64,000 nucleotides of DNA, taken from positions 9,418,171 to 9,482,170 of the forward strand of contig OU452236.1 of assembly GCA_911728455.2 (NCBI GenBank). The letters are read 5' to 3'. The translations under genes were made by a program, and so were the position numbers. This document shows positions 23,769-36,785 of the stretch, in pieces. Numbering within the stretch: position 1 is the stretch's first letter; each line of letters begins with the position of its first letter. Under the pieces are notes generated by a model, which searched no databases, was not told the DNA's origin, and saw only the letters and a list, made by a program, of their open reading frames with translations. This DNA is from Marthasterias glacialis (taxonomy: Eukaryota; Echinodermata; Asteroidea; Forcipulatida; Asteriidae).

Positions 23769-24562
23769 ATAGACTGATTGTGCAACCCGCATCATGTGAC
23801 CTTTTGTGAGTATTAAATGTAAACACACACGACGTCCTCCATAGGAAAGTGCGGTGCGGTACACAATGATTGTTGCATTTAGTTTATTTGATCGAGGCTT
23901 TTCTTGCTCGAAATCTGTGAAAAATATTCCAGAGTTTGTACCAGAGACCTTCAAGTGGCTGAATAAAAGCCAGTAAGGACAGTTCCAGCTACTCTTGGAA
24001 ACTGTACAAGTAACGTATAAATGTGCACGATGTGTACTAGTGCACGACGGAACGTTCAGGCCAGATGACCGCAATCACACACTTTTCAACACAAAAATGT
24101 CAAAGTTTTGAAGCTGAAATCATCCAAAGAAATTGCTTTCCAAAACTGTGTGATTCCTTTGCCTATTTGAAACTTCGCAAGGCTAGAAATGCTCACTTTT
24201 CCAAAGTTCTTTACCCTTTTTTTTTACAGTGATTTAGGCCTAAATTACAAACAAAATAACAGGCGGGTGGCTACATAGTCATCCGACGCCGGAAGTGCAT
24301 GGCTAAAAAAACTTCTATTTAGTAGAGTTCTTTTAAATTATGAAACAGAGATGTGATTTAAATTAATGCCACAACATACTACATTAATTAAGGGGGTTGA
24401 TTAACTAATTTATCACTTCACAAAAGTAAAATCGACTCTTTTTGTATTCACTCAGTGTCACGGCCTATGCTTTTACACGTATTTCGTCATCAGCTGATAT
24501 GGCATTATACCCACAGGAGGTCACGTGACCACATGTCAACATTGGTCGCGCAATCGGTCTAT
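23769..24562. mobile_element. Second full copy of the ATAGACCGATTGCGCGAC MITE
   Basis: Ends ATAGACTGATTGTGCAACC and GGTCGCGCAATCGGTCTAT, reversed relative to the copy at 7541. It abuts a hammerhead-like repeat end at 23768. Confidence 0.85.
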
Positions 24563-26570
24563 TTTTTTGCAAAAAATCAACACATTACATTTCGGCGCTC
24601 TGACATACACCAATTGGAAGTTTATTTCATGCTCTTTCAAGCCATGTGAATAACTAAAAAAATTATTATTGCCACATCAGACTCATTTCTGCAGGGTGGG
24701 TCACATAATAGTTATAAAAAGGAAATCACCTCTAACATAAAAACAATCTTGTTCAACACCTACCTGCCACACAAACATTTTTTTTTTTTTTTAAATATTT
24801 TTTTTAAAATAACCTTAGAAAAGAACCCACCTGAGAATTGTCAGTAGTGCTGGTCTCTCTGAAGCTCAACTGCAAAGTGTACTCAATGTCTGCTACTCAT
24901 GCTGACTAAATACAAACAGCAGCAGCTCAAAGTCCTTCCCCTTCAGAGCAAATGGAAAAGAAGCCATGTCAAAAATATCTGTTGTTTCTCGCCATCTTTT
25001 GGTTAACAAAACAGCCCAAACAAATTTTACAGTAACAAACCCAAAAAACAAAAACATGTTTTCACTTTCAAATAAAAGTGCCAATTAAAGAAAAAGACAT
25101 GGACAACATGCAAATCTTTGATTCCAAGTAAATTCTTCAATTATCCCTCAATCCCATTTTGAAAAAGAGAAACCGTGAACATTTTGTACCCCCCACCTTG
25201 CTAACAGTATTTCAAAATCTGCGCTGTAGTGGGAGTACAATGTGATCTCTTTATTCATAACTAATCATGCTGAACGAGCTCATTTTGATCATAAATGCTT
25301 TAAAAGTCTGCCAGTTCTTCAGTTTTTACAACCTGGGCTTTACTTCATGACACAACGACCCATAACTGAGGATTTTCCCCTTCAATTTGTAACCGTGGAG
25401 GACCAATCTTCGCTTTTACTGGACTAGCGACAAATTTCCTCACTAGCTGTCTAGGCAAAGAATGCTAAAAAGCAGCATAAAGTATTCACACCTATGCAGC
25501 CCACAAAGTTCAAACAATGTAAACAAAAATTGAATAACATGAGGGGCCAAAATAATTCTTGTCCGGGAATTTGCAATTTACACAAAGACAACCATCCCTG
25601 GGTCTTTTGAAATTTAACAAAGACAGAATTGACTGGGTTCACTGCTTCTCAAAAACGGGGGAAAAAAGATGATTTATTCTGTTCCTGAATGCCAATCCTC
25701 CCGGGAGATAAGTTTCCATCTGAAAAACTGTCAAAGTTGAAAAAATTACATTTGAAGAGACCTAACAAAATCACAACTTAAATCCATTGTCAAGGATTGT
25801 AATTTTTTTTCCGGGGTGAACAAACTTGAACCTGCGACCTCCAGATTAAGGTGCCGGTGTCATAGGGTATTCTGTCCTCCGGGTAAAGTGTCCACCATAC
25901 GGTAAATTAACGTGGGCTGGAGGAGTTTATTCAAAAGAGGGCACTATCAGAAGGAGTTATTACACAATTCGCCGTATGCTCGGACAGAATCTCCTGCCGG
26001 ACAGAATCTCCTTCCACACCGAGCAATGTAGCCCGATGATAGCTCTCTCCCTATTTTGTCAATATCTTTGTTCAGGGTGGCAGTCAGAAGCCCTACAACC
26101 TGAAACTGACGTATAACCAGGGATCACACCCAAGTGAACGATACAACCTTGGAAGTGACAGGGCAGGAATCACCTAAGGGGATGCAACTTTTTATTTCAA
26201 ATATCAAATAATAAACCACAAGGGAAACTGAATTACTCTGACATAATTTTTCTGAGATAGTTATTTTAACAGAATTAATAAATGCTTATCATAATGAAAT
26301 GCCATCAGGCAGAGTAAGTTTCATGAAACTTTTGTAGTGCATGTACTCAATCTGCCTGTTGCGTCACAGGACTGTCCAGTGTTTTAGCAGTTTGCAAGTC
26401 GTCTAATTCAGCTAGCGACACAAACCAAACAGTGCTGCTGAAAAATGTCAAATTTCTTAATTCACGAGCAAAACTCTCAATCCTATCTTTTTTCTCATCT
26501 TTTTTTTTTTTTTTTTTTTGGGGGGGGGGTGAATATGTCTGTGGGCAACTTAAATATTATTTAAACAGTG

Positions 26571-26660
26571 GGTGAGCTTGCTGGGGGAGGGGCGACTTTG
26601 TAGTGGGCGACTTTGCTGGGGGAGGGGCGACTTTGTAGTGGGCAACTTTGCTGGGGGATC
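26571..26660 (+). repeat. Short tandem repeat, 35-bp unit
   Basis: GCTGGGGGAGGGGCGACTTT followed by GTAGTGGGCGACTTT, 2.5 copies. It follows a T/G homopolymer junction at 26500-26529. Confidence 0.85.
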
Positions 26661-27801
26661 AAGACGACCAAATATTCAGGCTAACCTCGGATTTACCCCT
26701 TAATAAATCGTGTTGTAATATGTACACAAAACCTTGGATAGGAAATTATTGATACAACAGAAAACCCACCTTTGTCACTGTATCTATCTGCTGATCAGTT
26801 TGATCTTTAGTCAAATTTTGAGGTGATATTTTAACCAAACATAGCACCTGGAAGGACTATAGACTAATAGTTCATGTACATGTAACCTGTGATATCAAAC
26901 ACATAAGAGCCTGGGCTTCCTGCAGGCCTGATTTGCAAGCATGGTTGGTCCTTGTAAAAAAGTAGGTATTCTATAGAGCACAAGGGCTGACCTACATCCA
27001 TTGAACACATTATGGTGTATGCTTTAATAGACTTTAATCCCAATTTTTCAGATTTGGCCTTGGGCAAACAAATCAAACATCAGACTTAAGTAGGAAAAAC
27101 ATCATGCCTGGATTTGTTCACGGCCCAATGGAAGAAATCATGAGCCTTAAATTTTTCATGGATATCGCACTGTCTGATTTGTATACTATTGAGGGGGCGT
27201 ATCTTAAAACTTGTTAAGCTGTTATTTTTGTAAATCATGAAACGCATGCACAACTTCCCACAGTGAAGTATCTCGGTCTGGAATGTGCAAGGTAACTCTT
27301 TTTGCAAACGGAAGTTACATGGTCTATACAACAACGGTATTAAAAGTCATAAAAGGGCGCATCATTCTTGGGGGGTATTTTATATTTTGGTTATCTGCAA
27401 TTTTGTTTTTGTATTGGCTGTAATATTCCAACATAGTCATCTGATGGTGTGTGTCGAAAATCCTGCATTTTATCAACGGCTTCAGATACAAACAACTTTA
27501 TAAACACCGATTTCGGTTGGGACTTTTTTTTTTTTTAAAGATTGTATTTCTGCCTTTATATTTTTAGAAGAATACACTAAGTTTACCACTACCAGCATCA
27601 AAGGTGGCTTATAAATATTTAGAATTTCGTCAATCATGTCTGTAGGAATGATTCAAATACAGAGAAGGGGCATTGCTCTATAGTTCGAACTAAGCACGCA
27701 ACAGTTGTTGGAACTTCCTTCCTATGATGAAAGGGTCATGGCCAGCACCCTGGTTCGTAGTATAAGGGGAAACTAAGTAAAGGGGGCCAGTTTTTTCAGT
27801 G

Positions 27802-28135
27802 GTCGTAACTTTTGTTTAACTACCTGAAACCACCCACTTATGTTTCAACATGTGAAGGGGCATGCAGGTGTATACTGAGAATAATTTGAGTTGAAAAGGG
27901 TTTTTGGATTTTTTAATTATTCTGAAATTTAATTATTCTAAAATTTAATTAATGGACGGAAAATGCAGGTAGATTTTTCCGTCCTATTTTGATAAAATTT
28001 GTAGGGTGATTTTAAAATAAACACTAAAAATATTAAAAGAGTCAACTCAAATTATGTTAAAGGATAAGCCTTCATTGCCATTCAACCGTTGAAACATTTT
28101 TGGCTGGTTTCAGGTTCTTAAAAAAATGTTACAAC
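27802..28135. mobile_element. 334-bp fold-back MITE
   Basis: Arms of about 100 bases: GTCGTAACTTTTGTTTAACT, CCTGAAACCACCC, TGTTTCAAC, ATAATTTGAGTTGA, mirrored at 28040-28135. Confidence 0.7.
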
Positions 28136-28137
28136 CA

Positions 28138-28260
28138 ATAAGCCCACCCTTGCTGTATTGACCAATCACAGATGTGAATGCGCAACCAAACGCCCGACAA
28201 ACACGTTGGTGCCTATCGGGGCGTGTGCACAGTGGGCGGGGCTTAATGGATCCGTCTGTT
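28138..28260. mobile_element. Remnant of the GATCCATTAAGCCCCGCC MITE
   Basis: AATAAGCCCACCCTTGCTG, GTATTGACCAATCACAG and GGCGGGGCTTAATGGATCCG kept. Its left side abuts the fold-back element at 27802-28135. Confidence 0.7.
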
Positions 28261-28725
28261 GGCAACAAGTGACAGCACACATGTTCTTAATTTCTCATGT
28301 GTTTTTCAGCTCTTTGCATCACATTTTTGTAGGAGCAGAAAAAGGAGCAGAAAAGGAACTTGTAGTTGAGTACTTTCCATACAATGCAATCAAGTATTAA
28401 AAAGAGGGAAAATAACCTGATAAAAGCAACCCTCCCTCACGCCCCCCTCTCCCCCCCAAATACCCTCCCCATCCTTCAGCCTAGTCTCATGGAGAGTGAC
28501 CACTACTGAACTAAAAGCTATCAAGTTGTTTTTGTTGCCCCTGCCCCCTCCCCTCCTTTTCAAACATCAAGGACCAGATTGATTCTATGTACAACACCAT
28601 AATTATCCAAGGTTCTGATCTGGTTTAATCTGTTTGTTTAACTCCAACATGTCCAAGGACGAGACATCCAGCATTGAACATTAAAGCATGTTTCTTTATT
28701 CTTTATTTATTTATCCATTATTTAT

Positions 28726-28883
28726 CAGGCCTTAATCTTAATCGAGGCCACCGAGGCCATTGGCCAGCATGCCCTTCAGAAAAATTGCACTATCACTACC
28801 AACTTGGCCAGCATGCCCTTGTACAATTTCTCAGATTTGGCTAGCAAAGGCCTGCCCCCGTTTTTCTAAAGAGCAAGGCCTGA
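28726..28883. repeat. About 158-bp interspersed repeat, copy 2
   Basis: ATCAGGCCTT and AAGGCCTGAT termini are inverse complements, so it is probably a small MITE. TTGGCCAGCATGCCCTT occurs twice inside. Confidence 0.8.
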
Positions 28884-30179
28884 TTTACTTATATTTTGGT
28901 TAACATTGTTTTCTGACAACTGTCCACATGTACTTTGCTCCTACACTTGACATCGGACTCACACCATGCAGTAAAAAAATAAAACAACTAAAAAATTGTC
29001 CAACTAGTTTAGTCCTGTCCTTAAAGTAAAAACCAAACAAATTCTTTTTTGGACTAAAAATATCTGAGAAACTGTTTCTCATTTGTTAAAAAGTTTTATA
29101 AAGTAAATAAAATAGTTGTGAACCAAATTGTTGAATCTTTGTTTAGGGTTCAATGCAGCAAGCCACACTTGCCTGCGTGAAGGCTCAGCTTACGAGTAGA
29201 GTGCAGAATTGGTATTTATTCCAAAATGTTTTTCATTAGTATCAGTCTGAAATCTTACTGACTTATGAAGTTCGTACCAGTACCAATATTCCATAGAAAT
29301 GTTTCTGTCTAAAGTACTGTCAAAGTTGAGAAAATAGAAGTTGAAGTTGGTTTTAAATTCGGTTGTAACAATCCAAATTAAGGACAATGCGCTTACATGC
29401 TGAAAAGTGTGCACGGTTTTTCACTAATTTCTCCTGACTCAGACGACGGATTGAGCCCAAATTTTCACAGGCTTGTTTTTTCATGTTTATGTATGAATCC
29501 CACAAACTAAGAACACTGCTCTGTCAGCTTTACCAATCCTGAATTTCACCTTTAAAAACCAACAGATGTCATGCTGGTATATCAATCGGTTGATTTATGA
29601 TGTTGGTGGCAATTCAATTTCTGATTAAAAGCCCATTTGTGCCAGTTCAAAAGGCTAGATTCTATTCATTCCTTTCATTTTAAAAATGAATAGAATAAAA
29701 ATAAGATCAGGCCTGGAGGCCATTTCAACACTTTTTTTACATATTTTTTAAAAACTTTTTACAGTGTTTACTATTGAAAGGGATAAAATGGTTAAGCCCG
29801 CATAATCATAAATTTGTTCTCCATTTAATTTTTGATCTTGAAAGTTTTTAAAGTAAAGCACTTGACTCGTTACTTGTGAGTTGGACTTGACCTTCGTGAC
29901 TTGTTTTGGACTTGACCTAAATGTCTTGGTACTTGGATTTCATCACCTAGGACTCAAAGTCGAGGATTGAAGACTCTAATGCAAGTGAAGACCTCCTTAA
30001 CTGGGTCTCTCCACACTAATGCATACATTTGGGAGACATTTTAGGGTTGTACAGTAAAGTGACGATAAAGTATTTTGCTGACTATGTTTGCCATCAAAAG
30101 TATTTGAGTTTTGCACTTGACAAAAATTAAAACAATGCTCTGAGTTTTCTAGAAAGTGATGGAGATAATCTTTCAGATT

Positions 30180-33100
30180 GTAACCATGTACATTGTGTAT
30201 GTCACAGGTACAGACACATGTAATTTCATCAATGGTTTAAAAAAAAAAATTTTTTCTCACTCACATGTTATTTTTTTGTTTTATTCTTAAAGAAATTATG
30301 GATACCTACAAGCCAAGTTCAATTCTGCCGGGGTACAGAATAAGTTCAAAGATCTGCAAAGGAACAGAAAAGAAACTTGTCAATTCTGCCAGGGTACAGA
30401 ATAAGTTCAAATCTGCAAAAGGAGCAGAAAAGAAACTTGTCAATTCTGCCAGGGTACAGAATAAGTTCAAATCTGCAAAGGAGCAGAAAAGAAACTTGTC
30501 AATTCTGCCAGGGTGCAGAACAAGTTCAAATCTGCAAAGGTGCAGAAAAAAAACTTGTCGATTCTGCCAGGGTACAGAATAAGTTCAAATCTGCAAAGGA
30601 GCAGAAAAGAAACTTGTCAATTCTGCCAGGATACAGAATAAGTTCAAATCTGCAAAAGGAGCAGAAAAGAAACTTGTCGATTCTGCCAGGGTACAGAATA
30701 AGTTCAAATCTGCAAAGGAGCAGAAAAGAAACTTGTCAATTCTGCCAGGGTGCAGAACAAGTTCAAATCTACAAAAGGAGCAGAAAAGAAACTTGTCAAT
30801 TCTGCCAGGGTGCATTACAAGTTCAAATCTGCAAAAGGAGCAGAAAAGAAACTTGTCAATTCTGCCAGGGTGCAGAACAAGTTCAAATCTGCAAAGGAGC
30901 AGAAAAGAAACTTGTCAATTCTGCCAGGGTGCAGAACAAGTTCAAATCTGCAAAGGAGCAGAAAAGAAACTTGTCAATTCTGCCAGGGTGCAGAACAAGT
31001 TCAAATCTGCAAAAGGAGCAGAAAAGAAACTTGTCAATACTGCCAGGGTGCAGAACAAGTTCAAATCTGCAAAGGTGCAGAAAAGAAACTTGTCAATACT
31101 GCCAGGGTGCAGAACAAGTTCAAATCTGCAAAAGGAGCAGAAAAGAAACTTGTCAATTCTGCCAGGGTGCAGAACAAGTTCAAATCTGCAAAAGGAGCAG
31201 AAAAGAAACTTGTCAATACTGCCAGGGTGCAGAACAAGTTCAAATCTGCAAAAGGAGCAGAAAAGAAACTTGTCAATTCTGCCAGGGTGCAGAACAAGTT
31301 CAAATCTGCAAAAGGAGCAGAAAAGAAACTTGTCAATACTGCCAGGGTGCAGAACAAGTTCAAATCTGCAAAGGTGCAGAAAAGAAACTTGTCAATACTG
31401 CCAGGGTGCAGAACAAGTTCAAATCTGCAAAAGGAGCAGAAAAGAAACTTGTCGATTCTGCCAGGGTGCAGAACAAGTTCAAATCTGCAAAAGGAGCAGA
31501 AAAGAAACTTGTCAATACTGCCAGGGTGCAGAACAAGTTCAAATCTACAAAAGGAGCAGAAAAGAAACTTGTCAATTCTGCCAGGGTGCAGAACAAGTTC
31601 AAATCTGCAAAAGGAGCAGAAAAGAAACTTGTCAATACTGCCAGGGTGCAGAACAAGTTCAAATCTGCAAAGGAGCAGAAAAGAAACTTGTCAATACTGC
31701 CAGGGTACAGAATAAGTTCAAATCTGCAAAGGTGCAGAAAAGAAACTTGTCAATTCTGCCAGGGTGCAGAACAAGTTCAAATCTGCAAAGGAGCAGAAAA
31801 GAAACTTGTCAATTCTGCCAGGGTGCAGAACAAGTTCAAATCTGCAAAAGGAGCAGAAAAGAAACTTGTCAATACTGCCAGGGTGCAGAACAAGTTCAAA
31901 TCTGCAAAGGAGCAGAAAAGAAACTTGTCTATTCTGCCAGGGTGCAGAACAAGTTCAAATCTGCAAAAGGAGCAGAAAAGAAACTTGTCAATTCTGCCAG
32001 GGTGCAGAACAAGTTCAAATCTGCAAAGGAGCAGAAAAGAAACTTGTCAATTCTTCCAGGGTGCAGAACAAGTTCAAATCTACAAAAGGAGCAGAAAAGA
32101 AACTTGTCAATACTGCCAGGGTGCAGAATAAGTTCAAATCTGCAAAGGAGCAGAAAAGAAACTTCTCAATTCTGCCAGGGTGCATTACAAGTTCAAATCT
32201 GCAAAAGGAGCAGAAAAGAAACTTGTCAGTTCTGCCAGGGTACAGAATAAGTTCAAATCTGCAAAGGAACAGAAAAGAAACTTGTCAATTCTGCCAGGAT
32301 ACAGAATAAGTTCAAATCTGCAAAAGGAGCAGAAAAAAAACTTTTCGATTCTGCCAGGGTACAGAATAAGTTCAAATCTGCAAAGGAGCAGAAAAGAAAC
32401 TTGTCAATTCTGCCAGGGTGCAGAACAAGTTCAAATCTGCAAAAGGAGCAGAAAAGAAACTTGTCAATTCTGCCAGGATACAGAATAAGTTCAAATCTGC
32501 AAAAGGAGCAGAAAAGAAACTTGTCGATTCTGCCAGGGTACAGAATAAGTTCAAATCTGCAAAGGAGCAGAAAAGAAACTTGTCAATTCTGCCAGGGTGC
32601 AGAACAAGTTCAAATCTGCAAAAGGAGCAGAAAAGAAACTTGTCAATTCTGCCAGGGTGCATTACAAGTTCAAATCTGCAAAAGGAGCAGAAAAGAAACT
32701 TGTCAGTTCTGCCAGGGTACAGAACAAGTTCAAATCTGCAAAGGAGCAGAGAAGAAACTTGTCAATTCTGCCAGGGTGCAGAATAAGTTCAAATCTGCAA
32801 AGGAGCAGAAAAGAAACTTGTCAATTCTTCCAGGGTGCAGAATAAGTTCAAATCTGCAAGGGTGCAGAAAAATACTTTTCGCTTTTTGCCAGACAAACTC
32901 AAATCTACCAGCTGACCAGGGTTCAGAATAAGTTCAAATCTGCCAAGTTGCCAAACAGTTTTTGTTCTGTTATTATTTTTTCAAGCATCAAGAGTTCTTT
33001 CAACCTCTCTCTTTTCAATTATCGCATCAACATTACTTCATCTACAAGCAATACAAAATAGAGAGAGGATGTTACAATCTGCTGATCACGGGTGCAATCT

Positions 33101-33180
33101 TTGAATTCATTCATAGGCAGTATGATAGCTTTACTGTCTGCCCTGCAACATGACAGCACCAACTAATCTTATGATTTAGG
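30180..33180 (+). repeat. Inverted segmental duplication, expanded copy
   Basis: Flanks of the minisatellite (30180-30314 and 32850-33180) match, in reverse orientation, 43540-44530. Shared landmarks: TGTGTATGTCACAGGTAC, GGATACCTACAAGCCAAG, TTTTGCCAGACAA, CATGACAGCAC. The other copy holds only about two diverged units. Confidence 0.85.
30314..32949 (+). repeat. 59/60-bp minisatellite, about 44 copies
   Basis: Unit of 60 bases, or 59 where one A is missing from AAAAGG. Landmarks per unit: TTCTGCCAGGGTGCAGAA, CAAGTTCAAATCTGC, AAAGGAGCAGAAAAG, AAACTTGTC. Few point variants occur (aattct/aatact, gtgcag/gtacag, aacaag/aataag). The first copy (30314) and the last three (32840-32949) are divergent. 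Most units have no stop in any plus frame, so long open frames run through it; I do not treat these as a gene. Confidence 0.97.
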
Positions 33181-33600
33181 CCTATCAGTCGACCAACAGC
33201 GCTATTTAAGAATCAACAGTATTGTGTCAAATGGCTGACAAAATACTGATTTTTAGAAGAATTTTATAATATAACCCTTGAAGCTATATACAGCTGCGGA
33301 TCCAGCAAGTGAACCCAGAGGGTTCGTTCCCCCTGGTAAACTTTTAACAACAAAATGCCTAATAGTGCAACGTGGCAGCACCCATTAATCTCATGATTTA
33401 GGCCTATCAGTCGCCCAACAGCGCTGTTTGAGAATCAACAGTATTGTAAAAGGGCCTTCAAAACATTGATTTTTAGAAGACCTTTAGAAAGTTACCCTTC
33501 AATCTAATGGTGCGGATCCAGCGAGGGAACCCGGGGGGGGGGGGGGGGGGGGGAGAGGGTTCATGCCCTCTTGTAAAATTTGACCAAAAAGTATATATAA
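33155..33600 (+). repeat. Tandem duplication, about 215-bp unit
   Basis: GATTTAGGCCTATCAGTCG, CCAACAGCGCT, GAATCAACAGTATTGT and GCGGATCCAGC occur in order in both halves. The second copy has a run of more than 20 G (33533-33553) where the first reads CCAGAGGG. Confidence 0.85.
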
Positions 33601-34047
33601 AAATTGCAAAGAGGAAAAGAGAGGGAATGGGGGAGCAACATTCTGCAAAAAAAAACAAAAAACGAGAACAAATTGTTGTACAAATGCAGTTTATGAACAT
33701 ACCGCAATGCCTGTTCAAAAATTAGGCAACATGCCACCGATTGCCTTCAAATAGGCTACATATTTCCACTCCTGAAAACCACAATCAACAACGAAAATAA
33801 TACTTCAGCTGAAAAAGCCCCAATTACGATGCAGTGCATATATTTGGATACATAAATGCATAACATGAATAGTTTCCATTTAGTATGTGAATACAGTGGG
33901 ACAATTTACGAGGAGTTGACATGGGCTCAACGTCAAAAGTGATGGATTGGCTGGTGGCTGAATGCCGGAATGATGCTAATAGACCATGTAACCTGTGACA
34001 TCACATATTTACAAAAAAGCCACACTTGCTGCATGTCCTGCAGGCAC

Positions 34048-34370
34048 AATTCGTCACTGTTTTCACGAACAGCCACTTATCTTTATAGATAATCAACTTT
34101 GAAGTTTTGTTTGCGTTTAAAATGTCATTCTACAGGTAAAACAAGTACTACTTTTCATCAATGCAATGTTAAATGATACTCAAGTACATAATCTTACCTA
34201 TAGAATCATATTTTTTATATGGAGAAATGCTAAAATATGATTAAATATTAATGAAAGATAAGTGGCTGTTCTTAATTAAAGAAAAGTGGCTGTTCGTGAA
34301 AACGAAAAATCGTCTCTTTGAACATTGGATTTAAAGATAAGTGGCTGTTCATGAAAAAGGTGACGAATTT
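34048..34370. mobile_element. Fold-back MITE with AATTCGTCACTGTTTTC termini
   Basis: Left AATTCGTCACTGTTTTCACG followed by AACAGCCACTTATCTTTA; right inverse complement ends GGTGACGAATT. The right arm is partly tandem-duplicated (AAGTGGCTGTTC three times at 34262-34350). Confidence 0.75.
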
Positions 34371-34448
34371 GTAAAGAAAAAAAAGAAAATGATGGTAGAA
34401 AGCTTTCCGTGAAATATTTCTGCCTGAAATGTTTTTAAATAATATATG

Positions 34449-34992
34449 AAATGTGCACGATGTGTACTAGTGCACGACGGAACGTTTGGGCCAGACGACT
34501 GCAATCACACACTTTTCAATACAAGGTTTCAAAGTTTTAAAGCTAAATCATCCAATAAAATTGCTTTCCAAAACTGTGTGATTCCTTTGCCTATTTGAAA
34601 TTTTTTCAAGGCTAGGTATAAATGTTCACTTTTCCAACGTTCTTTACCCTTTTTCTCCCCGGTGATTTAGGGCTACATTACAAACAAAATAACAGGCGTG
34701 TGGCTACATAGTCGTCCGACGCCGGTAGTGCAAACCTCAAAATAAACCTCTTGTAGCAGATTACTGGCAGTTTATGAATATGAAACAGTAATGTGATAAA
34801 AATCAATGTCACAACATACAACTTTAATAAAATGGCTTAGTAACTGTGTTATTATTACTAAAAGCCGTTTTTTGGTGTGACTCTGTCGGTCACGGCATGT
34901 ATTTGCACGTAGTTTGCCATCAACTCAGATGACTTAATACCAACAACAGGTCACGTGATGACATGTAAACATTGGTCGCACAATCGGTCTAT
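34449..34992. mobile_element. ATAGACCGATTGCGCGAC MITE, second half only
   Basis: Begins at ATGTGCACGATGTGTACTAG, mid-element, and continues to GTCGCACAATCGGTCTAT. The missing first half is present separately at 36786-37039. Confidence 0.8.
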
Positions 34993-35839
34993 AAGTCCAG
35001 TGCGAACAAGGCTTTATGAAGAAAACATTGCCTTGTATACAAGAACAAAGTAACAAGCCTGGACTGGATAAGAATGCAATGTAGGCCTAAATCTACCTGC
35101 CAAGGCAATCAAGCACAGGTCTGTCATGTTCATAATAATTTCATCAGCACACTACCAGTAGAAAATCGTAACTGTCAAGCAAGTAAACACCATGGACGAA
35201 GCATCACAAGACAGTGTTCTTTCTAATTCTAGCCCCATAAATTTAATGCCAATCCACTTAAAGTTTAGTAAAAAAATATAGCACTAGCACAAGCACTACA
35301 CTAGCTCAAAGTTGACTAGCATAATATCTGCTGTTACCCGTTTCCGATCGACACATATTTCCGATCACCAATTTTTATTCCCACTTATAAATACACGGGG
35401 ACCAGTATTCTGAAGTCCACATTTTGTGTTATAAATCACTAATGCACTATTTTACTTATAATCAAGTCTGTCAAAAAATATAATCCAGTCAAAAAATTCT
35501 AACAGAAGTTTCATCTCGTAGACTAAGTTTCATTCTCCTTAGGTAGAAAGATAGATCTCATCATGCTGTTTTTAAGTATGATTGTATGACATGCCAATGT
35601 TGCGGGAAAAAAAAAATATATGTATTGTGGGGTCATTTACACTACACAGCTGGTATCCTGTGTTGACTGCGCAAAATAATATTCAAGTTCGGGCATCAGC
35701 GAACACGTGATCCCCGCAGCTTTAATACGACTTTTTTCAAGTCAGAAAACAGTCGTGACATTAGTAATCAAAATGGCGACTGTAACGGCAGGGTTGTCAG
35801 AGGCCCTAAAAATCATCGATTTGGAGGAAAGAAAATGAT
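34993..35839. other. Non-coding stretch with a 21-codon frame
   Basis: No gene recognised. An ATG in good context at 35773 (AAAATGGCG) opens MATVTAGLSEALKIIDLEER and closes at 35838, followed two bases later by a donor-like GTGAGT. It could be a 5' UTR exon or chance. Confidence 0.4.
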
Positions 35840-36058
35840 TGTGAGTACAATTAAATGCATTTTATTTCACCTTAAACACTTGGAGAAGACAGTAGGCGAA
35901 TTTTGAGCAATTCTGTTCAGTTAAGGCATTTTTTTTAACAGAGGTGTTTTAAATTCTCCTGACCGTCGCAGTTACTACATATTCTTTACTGGGGCGCTAG
36001 TACGACAGATAATGTCAAAATCTCAAAAAAGGAGTACAACGCCCCAGTTACTGGGTCT
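35840..36058 (-). repeat. Inverted arm A (AGACCCAGTAACTGGGGCG repeat)
   Basis: Reverse complement reads AGACCCAGTAACTGGGGCG, GGAGTACA.. block, CTAGCGCCCCAG, AAAACACCTCT, CAGAATTGCT, CGCCTACTG. It is the mirror of 37041-37262. Confidence 0.75.
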
Positions 36059-36785
36059 ACATGTAGATGTCAACAGATAATGAACAAAAATTGTCTTGTG
36101 AAAAGGTGGGTCGGATGGTTTTGAAAATGTTAATTCAGTTTCAGTTTCTGAACAATTTTTACGTTATCCGATCGAAAACCGGTTGCACCAGGATTAGATA
36201 GTACCACTGGCACTACCACTACCTGTACCACTTAAACATGCAGTAGGCCTAGCACAAGCATACATGGTCCTTACACGGACGGTATTTATAGCACTGAGCA
36301 GACCACAAAATTAGAAACTATGTGTCGTAGATTTCTATTCTTCTCCAACATCTATCTTAATTTTATTCTACCCAAAGCCCTTCAGTCTCCGTACACCCAC
36401 ATTTGGCAACCTAAACATTTAATTAAAAAAAAGGCATACATTTACCGGTAAACTAGAACACGTACCTGGTAAAAAATGCGCTGTCGTGTGTGATCTATAG
36501 TGGCCCTCTATAGGTTGAAGCAGCTGATCATTACAACCTTCTTCGCCTGGCCACGCTGAATAAAACCTTTTGTAAAGCGCTATTGTACGGGCGTGAGGTC
36601 GATGTTTTAACAGTCACAATGGGAACAATGTTACGGCCACGAGCTCGGTAAATTTCTTTACCCAGGCGAGAAAGGGAATGCTTGGAATCTAGCTTTTCTT
36701 TCCTACATAGCCTTTGGGTTTGTGCAGGTACGTCATACGAGCATTAGTGGGCGTGGCGTTTCTTATTACAGAGAGTAGGCCTACT

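Larger units (their letters stand above)
24563..30179. other. Gene-free stretch with repeats only
   Basis: No exon with recognisable protein content. It contains an AT/G homopolymer junction near 26500, the 35-bp repeat (26571), two MITEs (27802, 28138), the 158-bp repeat (28726) and a diffuse run of ACTTGACTTG-like words at 29860-29990. Confidence 0.5.

Noticed and set aside
30377..32250. Open frames of 505 and 584 codons across the 60-bp array
   Set aside because: Several plus frames are open because the unit lacks stops; unit changes of 59/60 shift frames freely, and no start context or domain is present. It is a minisatellite.
30314..32949. CRISPR-like array
   Set aside because: There are no unique spacers; the whole 60-bp unit repeats, and the surrounding genes have introns.
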